Source of the DNA: Dallia pectoralis
Taxonomy: Eukaryota > Chordata > Actinopteri > Esociformes > Umbridae
Length of the DNA stretch: 64,000 nt
Assembly: GCA_029465975.1 (NCBI GenBank)
Contig: CM055747.1
Span: 10,931,788-10,995,787, forward strand
Reading direction: 5' to 3'
Positions 43,495 to 52,829 of this stretch are shown in pieces (the first letter of the stretch is position 1; each line of letters opens with the position of its first letter). A program made the translations under genes and the position numbers. The notes under the pieces were generated by a model. The model worked only from the letters and a program-made list of their open reading frames with translations. It was not told where the DNA came from and did not search any database.

Positions 43495-45126
43495 CGACTT
43501 GTTGGGAATAATGTGATTGTTAAGTTCCCCTCTTGTTGTTGCATTGATCTTTTGCTGTTTAATTTGAGTGTTCAGTCGAGCAAAAAAAAAATGGGTTGGT
43601 ACACTTCGCTTACGGCAAGTCAGCCATCATTACACATGAAATCATTTGGCTGTTACTCTTATTACCAGTCGCTAACAACAACCGGCCCTGGCTACAAGTG
43701 CCAACCAGTGCCTCTTTGCGGCACAAATCAGTTGAATGGACGAACTTTATTTATGCGGTCATGCAGGGTTAACATTCGTCATTCTGGTATTGCTCAGGAA
43801 GTTTCCAGCTGTAACTCATCCGTACATCTAAAGACACACTGTTATTGCTAGCAATCACCACCAATTCGACAGCCCATAATTTTAAGTACCAAATGAAGGT
43901 GTGTAACTATGGTAACCACAGATGCGCAAAGGCTTCTGGGGATTATGCAAAGCGTCACGTCTGTAAAAATCTTTTATGCCGCATTTCTAGGTTATGTGCT
44001 TGTCATTTGTCCATAGAAACTAATCAGGTGGAAATGCCACCAACGATTGCCTGTTCAGAACTTGTCTGATTTTCTTTCCTGGTTGCCACCGTTAAGTTTA
44101 GGAATGTTATTTTTCCATAGCGCGTAGGTGATGATTACAGTTGTAAGTCATAAGTCATTTCTTCTAATAATTGTCGTTAGAAACGTTCCGTCGTTTGATT
44201 TGTCAAACTTTACAACGATTTAGCTGTAGTGTTAGTTTGAGCCCGTCAAGACACTCGAAGTATCTGTTTAGCAACACTTTACTGTTTATGTCGATGAAGC
44301 TAGCCAGTTAGCCTAGCTTTGTAGCTGTGTATGTAGTCGTCCACTTGAATATTTCGCCTGAGGGAAATGCTACGTAAAAAATTAACTACCTATTACATAT
44401 GACTACATAACATAAAGTTATTTTGAGAACTGGTCTTCCCCCGAGGAGTCTGGCAGGACAGTCTCTAAACAGCTTCTCTTAATGTGTTAGAGAGGCTGTC
44501 AAACTAGCCACTGGCATCTCCCTCAGACTTGACTCCCGCCCACCAGCAGCCAGCCAGGGAAATAGTCACATTTTTGGGGAAAGGCTAAACGGCTCCGTCC
44601 ATTGCTTTCACGGACAGGTTGTGTTGCTGTCTGTGCATACCTGACAAATTGTGAGTTACCTTACATTTAGTAGATGTGCTGGATTAATAGCGGTACTATT
44701 TGGTTCTGTTACGCCAAATATAGACGTTGTAGGTTTGTTGTGTTCATTGACTAGCTAATGTTGCCGTTCTCTGTTCATTTAGATTCGCCTTTAAAGTGAA
44801 GGGAAACGTTTACTACAGTTACATAGTAGTTTGTTGCCTTTGTCACTGCTTCGTAATGTGAATGCATGTGATATACATTTTGTAGGTTCAATGTTGTTGC
44901 AGTGTTCACATGGGGGCAGCAGGTGAATATGGACAATCTAACTGAGTAAACCGCCGTAAAGAACGTGGCTTAATAACTAATGTCGGCGTTCAAAACGGTT
45001 TCCCAGGTCTAAACGCGGTATTGAACGCCAGCGGTGATGCGAATAATTTATAAATTACGGCGTCTAGTATCGCATTGCACCGGTCTGTTTGCTGCCAATT
45101 TCTTGTTTTGATTTTGCATTAACCAC
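43495..45126. other. Spacer, mirror of 27064-28680
   Basis: No supported exon. The last 150 bases before the ATG at 45127 are CG-containing and may be a promoter. Confidence 0.4.
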
Positions 45127-45180
45127 ATGGCTAGATTTCAACCAATCCTTATGGAGAACTCAAACCAAAGTCCGATATTA
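45127..45180 (+). CDS. Short first coding exon in right arm
   Basis: ATG, 18 codons MARFQPILMENSNQSPIL, then gtaagt. Mirror of 27010-27063. Its downstream exons would lie beyond the Tc1 element and the gap. Confidence 0.5.
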
Positions 45181-45730
45181 GTAAGTATATTGGCATTTTC
45201 GTATGTATTTGACTTATTAGATGTAGGTTTTTATTCAGTATTACTAGCTAAATGTTGTGCTAACAATTTAGCTAAAATGACGTCTTTAGCTCAGAAGCTT
45301 TACATTCAAAGGCAGCTACGTTTAGCTAACTAGCTGGTTAGCTCGCTAGCTTAAGGCTGTAGTCGTTTTTATAATTTAGTATTTCTATTTGTGAGTTTGG
45401 TCTTGTATACTCACTCACTGTGTCTATGTGCATAGAATGGTTTTGTGCATAACGTTTTGTCATAGCCAAGTGTCTGTCATATTCATGAACTGGCTATTAG
45501 ACTGGTGCCTTTTTTGTGACAATTAATTTTACACTTAAAGTTGTGTCATTTCCATTTTTTTGGTGGTGTACAGAACATTCTGTTTAATTTGTCTGTCACA
45601 TTTATGAATGAGAAGCTGGCTTTAGCTAGTTAGAAAACTGTTGTTTTCAAATTATTGGCAAAGGCTTTACAGTTGGTTTACTGTAATGGTTGCAATATAT
45701 CAATGTTATATGTTTTAACAAGTCTATGTA

Positions 45731-45963
45731 CACTCACCTATAGGATTATTAGGAACACCTGTTCAATTTCATTAATGCAATTATCTAAGCAACCAATCAC
45801 ATGGAAGGCTTCAATGCATTTAGGAGTGTGGTCCTGGTCAAGACAATCTCCTGAACTCTAAAACTGAATGTCAGAATGGAAAAGAAAGGTGATTTAAGCA
45901 AATTTGAGCATGGCATGGTTGTTGGTGCCAGATGGGCCGGTCCTGAGTGTTTCACAATCTGCT
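45731..45963 (+). pseudogene. Tc1 transposon, right-arm copy, cut by gap
   Basis: The terminus cactcacctataggattatt after TA is followed by the transposase start MEKKGDLSKFEHGMVVGARW (45876). An extra C near 45945 shifts the frame relative to the left-arm copy. The rest is hidden in the gap. Confidence 0.85.
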
Positions 45964-46463
45964 NNNNNNNNNNNNNNNNNNNNNNNNNNNNNNNNNNNNN
46001 NNNNNNNNNNNNNNNNNNNNNNNNNNNNNNNNNNNNNNNNNNNNNNNNNNNNNNNNNNNNNNNNNNNNNNNNNNNNNNNNNNNNNNNNNNNNNNNNNNNN
46101 NNNNNNNNNNNNNNNNNNNNNNNNNNNNNNNNNNNNNNNNNNNNNNNNNNNNNNNNNNNNNNNNNNNNNNNNNNNNNNNNNNNNNNNNNNNNNNNNNNNN
46201 NNNNNNNNNNNNNNNNNNNNNNNNNNNNNNNNNNNNNNNNNNNNNNNNNNNNNNNNNNNNNNNNNNNNNNNNNNNNNNNNNNNNNNNNNNNNNNNNNNNN
46301 NNNNNNNNNNNNNNNNNNNNNNNNNNNNNNNNNNNNNNNNNNNNNNNNNNNNNNNNNNNNNNNNNNNNNNNNNNNNNNNNNNNNNNNNNNNNNNNNNNNN
46401 NNNNNNNNNNNNNNNNNNNNNNNNNNNNNNNNNNNNNNNNNNNNNNNNNNNNNNNNNNNNNNN
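45964..46463. other. Assembly gap (500 N)
   Basis: Fixed-length placeholder at the outer end of the right palindrome arm. Confidence 0.99.
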
Positions 46464-46563
46464 CTTATTAACTATTGTGACGCGTGCGTTCGACGACGTC
46501 TAGTATCTATAAACTGGACAATCGATTGAACATTTGTTCAGACAAGCGAACAACACTGATAAG
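46464..46563 (+). other. Pim-like kinase gene, 5' UTR exon
   Basis: Ends caacactgataag followed by the donor gtaaga. The same exon stands at about 58137-58235. No ATG with a long frame, so it is untranslated leader. Its start is inside the gap. Confidence 0.6.
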
Positions 46564-47332
46564 GTAAGACTGTAATTTGTAGGCTACATATGTAATTATA
46601 CTGTCCGAGCGTAAATGATTGCATTTGATTTAAATATAGCACAATAACTATACGTATTAACTGGTGGAGTTATATGCCATCAATGTGTGTCAATTAATAA
46701 GGCTTGTGGAACTTATTTCCATATAAAGTTACCGTGCACACTGCGGGACACGCACTAACTTTACACTATAACCTATGTTAGACGCGCTGGACTAAATGCC
46801 GAAACGTTAACGTTTACTGCCAGACAAGATAAAACAAGTTGTCGGGCCTGAATAGATATTATTGTATAACGTTCAAATATATTCTAGACCATTTATCTTA
46901 GATTAAACTTCATCTCTGATGATATGCCGACTTGGGATCCCACTTCTATTTGGTGTGTGTGTGTGTGTGTGTTTCGGATATGAATTTCACGTATAGGCCT
47001 ATATACACTATTCACTCAAAATTACACAATGATTATCACTTCTTTCAATCTGTGCTATAAGTACTCCTAATTGACTTCAGAGTTTCTTATGTCCCAAAAA
47101 AAGACTCCATATAAAGAACCGTGTGGCCTTCCACAAGCTTGACTGGAAAACAAAAAAATGTAATCCATTATTGGCAAAATGTAACTTAATTTGGCGGTGT
47201 TGGGTATTATATTTAGGCCTTGTTAATGAATGTAAATACAAACATATATATTCCAGGTGTCACTGTTAGCCTACACAATCTTTTGACGGAACATTCGTGA
47301 TACTATGAGTTAATTGTTTTCCTCATTTCTAG
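46564..47332. other. First intron of the Pim-like gene
   Basis: Runs from gtaagactg to the acceptor ctcatttctag. Contains a short GT microsatellite (46952-46971) that is longer in the paralogue (58647-58670). Confidence 0.6.
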
Positions 47333-50287
47333 TGAGAAGAATTCAAAGAAGTAGATTTAAAGCGTCCTGACACTCTTCAATGAGTGAAGGATGAAGAGAA
47401 GGAGACTTTCTGATGGTTCGGCCAATGCCGGCCCGTCGGAGAAGCGCTTTAAGGAGCAGGCCGTCACCAGGGCAACCTCCCTTGGACTCCTGGAGGAGCT
47501 CGGTCTAGCAGGCTGGTGATGAAAACCAGGGTTTCAGGAGAAGGAGCCTGCCAGCCCTGATAGCAACGCAGAGTGACGAGCCAAACATATGTGCCCCACC
47601 AACCCAAGGTGCCTCGACCGTTGATAGTGCCTCGTCCATCCAAAGGTGCCTCGACCGTCCAAGGTGCCTCGTCCATCCAAGGTGCCTCGTCCATCCAAGG
47701 TGCCTCGACCATCAGGTGCCTCGACCATCCAAGGTGCCTCGTCCATCCAAGGTGCCTCGACCATCCAAGGTGCCTCGCCCATCGAAAGTTCCCCGCCAAC
47801 CCAACGCGAACAGGCCAGCCAATGTGACCAGCCAACCCAACGTGAACAGGGGACCCAAAGTGTTCGGAGGAAGCGTAAGACCAGTTTCAGAGACTTGGAT
47901 TCCGAGGACTTACAGGCCGCCAAGAAAATCTGTGTCAGATTGGCCCGTCATCACAGTACTCCTGGAAGCTTCCGCTGACCAAGCTTTGGGGAATTTGCCG
48001 CAAAATTTTTGGAAGTTTCAAACAAAAGTTTTCGGCAAGCTAGAAGATCCAACCAGCTTCTCCTCACAGTACAACGTTGGCAGGTTGCTGGGAACCGGAG
48101 GCTTCGGATCCGTTCACGCGAACACGGAAGCGAGATGGGAAAAATGTAATCCTTATCATTCCCAGTCTTTCCTGTCTACTTTCTATCTTCTTGTCACTTT
48201 TTACAGTGCCCTTTGTACAATTTCTCTTTTTCTCCTCTGCCCTGTCGGTTCCTATTAACCATTTTCTCAATTATCTTCACTTGATCCCTTCTTTTCCCCA
48301 TTCTTTCTTCTCTCATTCCTCATTTTGACCTCTTCCTCTCTCTTTCCTCCATGCTAATCTGTTATACACTAGGACATATTAGCACATTATTATGCATGTC
48401 AATTATTCACAGTAGTGTTCTTCCTCCACAGGTGGCCGTGAAGTTCATACGTAAACGTGATCGTGAGAAATACTTAACATTTGTAAGTAACAGTCAAGGC
48501 CAGTCAACCTGTAGTCCGATCGATCGAATTCAGGCTACAAACATTAACCTGATAGTAATAAACCTGATAGCACACACATGCCATCGCTACATGCTATTGC
48601 TAGCTAGCAATGCTACCTAGCAATAGCAAGCACATTCTGTCGCTAATTGCTACCTACCAATAGCAAGCTCATTCTTTCGCTAATTGCTATTGCTACCTAG
48701 CAATGCTACCTACCAATAGCAAGCACATTCTGTCGCTAAATGCTATTGCTACCTAGCATTGCTGCTACCTACCAATAGCAAGCACATTCTTTCGCTAATT
48801 GCTATTGCTACTTATCAATGCTACCTACCAATAGCAAGCACATTCTGTCGTTAATGCTATTGCTACCTAGCATTGCTACCTAGCAATAGCAAGCACATTC
48901 TGACTAATAGGTGTGCCAATTAACATCTCTTTAGCCTAGAACGCTTTGAAACTGTGTTGATCAACCTGCTTTTGCCTTGAATATGACAACTCTGTGTCAA
49001 TCAACCTCCCTCATTAGCCTGGAACGTCCCTCAAGCTGCCCTTAGAGGTGGGCCTGCATTTGATGGCTTCGGCCTCCGGCATGTGACCACATCGTGGAGC
49101 TCCTCGATTGGTTCGATGAGCCGGACCAGATAATCATAATCATGGAGCACCCGGCTCCCTGCATGGACCTGGTTGATCTGATGAACACCACCACGCAAGG
49201 GCTGTTCGCGAGGAGTTCGTCAGGCCCATCTGGAAGCAGGCGGTGCTGGCATGCCGCCATTGCAGAGACCGCGGCGTCTTACACCGAGACGTTAAAGCCC
49301 AGAACCTGCTGCTGCAGCTGGACACATTCACTGTAAAACTGGTCGACTTTGGATGCAGCGACCTGTTACAGGAGGAGCTGTACAGCGAGTATCGTGGTGA
49401 GTTGGCCTCAATAATGTTCCGTCACTGTGGTGATGTAGGCCGCAGCTAACACATCCCTCTCGCTCCTTGTGTCTCAGGCACCTTGTGGTACTGCCCACCG
49501 GAGATGTTGATCAATGGGACGTACAATGGTGACGAGGCCACGGTCTGGTCTCTGGGCATCCTTTTGTACCTCCTGGCCAACGGACGCCCTCCGTTTAGGA
49601 ACGAAGAGCAAATTTGCTGTGGACACAACTTGCCGTTCATTAAAGCCCTTTCGGATGGTATGCATGCTGGGAAAGAACGCACATCACACGGTCCGGGATA
49701 AGAACCAACAACCTTTCATTGTGCCCTTGGTCACTAGGGCAACAAGCCTCCCATTCAACGTGATAGACAGACTGTCACCATACAATCCTGAAAACAGCAC
49801 AGCCAGAACTAATAATTTTGTGAATGTTAAGCCCAAGCGTTTTTGACGATTACTTGATAGAGGATTTTGAGCAGAGAGGTGGTCAATGATCCTAAATCCG
49901 TGTCTCCAGATTGTCTGTTTCTGCAAAAGCTGAGCCACTGAGGCGATCTTCTGCCCATGCCATTTGATATCAAAACATTTAGACACATGTCAAATGGCTG
50001 AATCCTCTAGAGGCAATGTGCATGTTAGAATTTCTTCTACTTTATACCTATAAACATCTCTGCTTGTGACATGTTCCCTCTACATTCACGCTTGGTTTGT
50101 TTTTCTTATTCCTACTGGAACACAGATGCCTTTTTGTGACTCTACTCTCCTAGCTAATACAAATCCTTTTTGTTCTATAGAATGCAGAGATTTGATCAAA
50201 TGGTGCCTGCGACTAAATGCCACCTGTCGGCCATCATTGGAGGACATCCTGCAGCACTGTGAATGGTTTCAAGGTCCACAACACTAA
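47333..50287 (+). CDS. Pim-like serine/threonine kinase gene, frameshifted
   Basis: Five coding exons: 47333-48145 (ATG 47391), 48432-48482, 49018-49396, 49478-49657 and 50181-50287 (stop 50285). The splice phases agree and give a complete kinase fold. Glycine loop LLGTGGFGSV, lysine in VAVKFIRKRDREKY, then LPLEVGL and ELLDWFDEPDQIIIIMEHPA. Catalytic loop VLHRDVKAQNLLLQ, metal-binding VDFGCSDLL, GTLWYCPPEMLINGTYNGDE in place of the APE segment, and TVWSLGILLYLLANGRPPF. The CPPE box and LACRHCRDRGVLHRD are Pim-family marks. Pim kinases phosphorylate Ser/Thr without needing activation-loop phosphorylation. As read, frames break in exon 1 (about 47490, 47535, 47560, 47975 and 48118) and exon 3 (about 49080 and 49210). 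It is either a pseudogene or a gene with base-level errors. Confidence 0.85.
47391..48145 (+). pseudogene. Pim-like kinase, coding exon 1 with 18-bp repeats
   Basis: Starts MKRRRLSDGSANAGPSEKRF. The paralogue at 59084 has one more C at 'ctccctgg', which would keep the frame open. Downstream are about nine imperfect copies of an 18-base unit (ggtgcctcgtccatccaa) at 47598-47790. A frame then reads RRKRKTSFRDLDSEDLQAAK, followed by QYNVGRLLGTGGFGSVHA. The end TRKRDGKN before the donor is in another frame. The non-kinase N-terminus is long for a Pim protein. Confidence 0.75.
47598..47790 (+). repeat. 18-bp tandem repeat inside kinase exon 1
   Basis: Units alternate between ggtgcctcgaccatccaa and ggtgcctcgtccatccaa. 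A multiple of three, so copy-number changes would keep the frame (GAS(T/S)IQ or VPRPSK by frame). Confidence 0.92.
48432..48482 (+). CDS. Pim-like kinase, exon 2
   Basis: 51 bases between ctccacag and gtaagt, phase 0. Reads VAVKFIRKRDREKYLTF with the ATP-contacting lysine. Confidence 0.88.
48570..48905 (+). repeat. About 60-bp minisatellite in kinase intron 2
   Basis: Five to six imperfect units of gctattgctacctag plus caatagcaagcacattctgt. Each unit contains a small internal inverted repeat (gctattg / caatagc). Confidence 0.88.
49018..49396 (+). pseudogene. Pim-like kinase, exon 3 (catalytic core)
   Basis: The acceptor cctcattag is followed by PGTSLKLPLEVGLHLMASAS, a frameshift, CDHIVELLDWFDEPDQIIII, a second frameshift near 49210, then FVRPIWKQAVLACRHCRDRG, the HRDVKAQN loop and VDFGCSD. 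It ends EELYSEYR with the donor gtgagt. Confidence 0.85.
49478..49657 (+). CDS. Pim-like kinase, exon 4
   Basis: 180 bases from gtgtctcag to gtatgc. Reads GTLWYCPPEMLINGTYNGDE and TVWSLGILLYLLANGRPPFR, then QICCGHNLPFIKALSD. Intact frame. Confidence 0.9.
50181..50287 (+). CDS. Pim-like kinase, last exon
   Basis: After ttgttctatag the split codon completes E, followed by CRDLIKWCLRLNATCRPSLE and DILQHCEWFQGPQH, then TAA. Matches the kinase C-lobe end with the invariant arginine (CRPSLED). Confidence 0.9.
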
Positions 50288-50838
50288 GGTCAGTGTCTGT
50301 TGCAGGTGTTATAAAAATGACAATAACATTTTGTGTCACCGGATCCCAATAATGTCATATGCTGTATGATTAGAAAACGACCAGATATTAATGTATGATG
50401 TCATACCTGTTGGTCTACACCTATCACATGTAATATTTTGGAAATATTATGTTAGCTACCGAATTATGTTTTCCGTAATACCTACCAGTTTTTAAATATT
50501 TTAAATTAGAGCTATTATATATATATATATATGTTGTTGCAGGTTTTTCCATTGTGTTAAGAAGGGAGGAGGGTTGGGATACGTTGGAGTAGGATGGGAT
50601 TGAGATCATTTGGAATTAGTTGCTACCGTTAATTAGCACCCTATTTCACAATACCAAATTGGACCACTGGGTCTTATAAGTAATGAGTGCACTAAATCAA
50701 ACCCACTATCGGACTATAAGTCAAGGACACCTTTAAAATGATGACTGCACCTTTAAGCAACTCTCCCAATTAACTAACTGTAACATTCTTGTTTAGGAAG
50801 CAGAACAAAGATGGAGAGGAACTGGATCCAAGAACCTC
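50288..50838. other. 3' flank of kinase gene
   Basis: A short (TA)n at 50515-50532. No further exon or clear polyadenylation signal is recognised. Confidence 0.4.
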
Positions 50839-51019
50839 ATTAATTATATTCACAGTCTCTCAAAATTGTACATACAATACCCATAATGACAATGTGAAAG
50901 TGTGTTTGAAATCTAAGCAAATGTATTAACAATAGAAAACAAAAAAGCATACATTTGATAATCACGGACTACCGCAACCGAAGACCTAAACAGAATCTGG
51001 CAGGTGGTCACGATATGGC

Positions 51020-52690
51020 TGAATGGTGGGGCAGGCGACTCGCTGGAGGGTGGGGCCGGCGACTGCTGGAGGGTGGGGCCGCACTGGGTTGGTGTGGGCC
51101 GGCGACTGCTGGAGGGTGGTGGAAGCCGCACTGCCGGAGGGTCGGGCCGCACTGGCCGGAGGGTGGGGCCGGCGACTCAGGAGGGTGGGGCCGCGACTCG
51201 CTGGAGGGTGTGGGCCGCACCGGCTGGAGGGTGGCCGGCCACTCATGGGGCTGGGCACTCGCGAGGCCGGCGCACTGCTGAGAGTCAAGACTGAGGGGAG
51301 GGCCGCCACCGGCTGGAGTGGCGGGGCAGGCGACTGCTGGAGGCAGTCGAAGGGCGACGTTGGGTTGCGACTGCGGGCAGAGGGCAGTGAGGTTGGTGAC
51401 GCATGGCGGCCGGGGCGACTGCTGAGGGTGCCGCCACCTCGTTGGAGGGCGGGGCCGGGCGACGCTGGGAGTGGGGCCGCCACTGCTGGAGTGGTACGCT
51501 GGAGGGCACGCGGCTGAGGGTCGGCACCGCTGGAGGTATGGCACACCTGCTGGAGGGTGGGGCTGCTGGAGGGGTGGGGTAATGGGCGACTGAGGTTGAG
51601 GTGTCGGCCATCAGGGAGTGGCCGCCACCGCTGGAGGGCGGGACACCGGCCACGGCAATGCAGCGCACCGCCGAGTGGCGGGGCAGGCGACTGCTGGAGG
51701 GCGGGGCCCCAGGCGGGGTCGGTCATGCAGGCCACACCGCTGGGATGGCGGGGCCGCCACTGCTGGGTGTCGCGACTGCTGGAGGGTGGGGCCGGCTGAG
51801 GCGGGGCCGGCGCTCCTGCTGGAGGGTGAGGCCGGCGAGCCAGGGTGGGCCGGCGGATCGGCTGGAGGGTCACTGAGGGCGGCCACACCTGCCAGGTGGC
51901 GGGCGACTCGGCTGGAGGGGGCGACCGTGGTGGGGCCGGGCGACGGGCGATGGCTGCCGCTGAGGAGTGGGGCTGGAGGGCGGGGCTCGAGGGCGGGCCC
52001 AGGCACGTTGAGGGGCCGGCGCACTGGTGGCGACCATTGGAGGGTGGCCGGGTGGGGTCGCACTGCTGGAGGAATGGCGACCACGGGTTGGAGGTGAGAC
52101 CGCTGGAGGGCGTCGCCACCGTTGATGGCAGGCCGGGCGACTGCTGGGATGGTGGGGCCGCACTGCTGTGGCCGCTGAGGGAGTGGCCGGGCACTGCCGG
52201 AGGGCGGGGCCGGCGGACTCGTTGTGGCTGGCACCGCTGAGGGCGGCCGGCGACCGCTGGGATGGCAATGGCGGTTGGAGGGTGCCGCCACCGGCTGAGG
52301 GAGTGGGGCAGGCTTACTGGCGGAGGGAGGGCTGCTGGAGGGCAGGCACACTGCCAGGTGGCCGGGCGGCTGGAGGGCTGGCCACTGCTGAGGGCGGGGC
52401 CGCGACTGCTGGATGGCACGCGACTCGTTGGATGGTGGCACTGCTGGGATGGGCACGCTGACAAGGCTGGTGGCCGGCCGCCAGGTGGCTGACCGCAGTC
52501 GCACTGGGCTGGAGGGTGGTCATGATCTGCTGATGGTGATGGATGGCGGAGGGTGTGGCATCGGAGCCGGCACTGCTGGAGGGTCAAGATCGTTGGAGGT
52601 GCCAGGGTGGCGACCGCTGAGGGCCGGCACTGCTGGTGGTGGCCGGGCATCAGTTGAGGGAGGCACTGCTGGAGGTGAATGGGCCGGCGA
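51020..52690 (-). repeat. GC-rich 24-bp minisatellite, left (degenerate) array
   Basis: Units of ctggagggtggggccggcga plus a few bases. Highly variable in length and sequence, with many units shortened. Open frames run through it on both strands only because the unit lacks stops. Confidence 0.9.
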
Positions 52691-52710
52691 CAGCTGGGGT
52701 CACGCAGTCA

Positions 52711-52794
52711 TCCAAGCAGCTATCATCTGATATGACTCCGGGCGTGGACACCACCTATCACACACTTGAGTCATATCAGATGCTTTTGCTTGGA
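52711..52794. repeat. Central hairpin of the foldback
   Basis: tccaagca...atctgatatgactc at 52711-52738 pairs with gagtcatatcagatg...tgcttgga at 52768-52794. The about 29-base loop is cgggcgtggacaccacctat and following bases. An extra six bases (gctatc) bulge on the left side. Confidence 0.9.
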
Positions 52795-52829
52795 TAGAAA
52801 TCCTACAACCAAACCAGACCTTTGTCGCC

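Larger units (their letters stand above)
36065..45963. repeat. Giant inverted repeat, right arm
   Basis: Reverse-complement partner of 26224-35395. It runs into the 500-N gap at 45964, so its outer limit is unknown. Confidence 0.93.

Noticed and set aside
50986..52650. A 554-codon minus-strand frame in the left GC-rich array
   Set aside because: Same cause: proline/serine-rich reading of a degenerate minisatellite.
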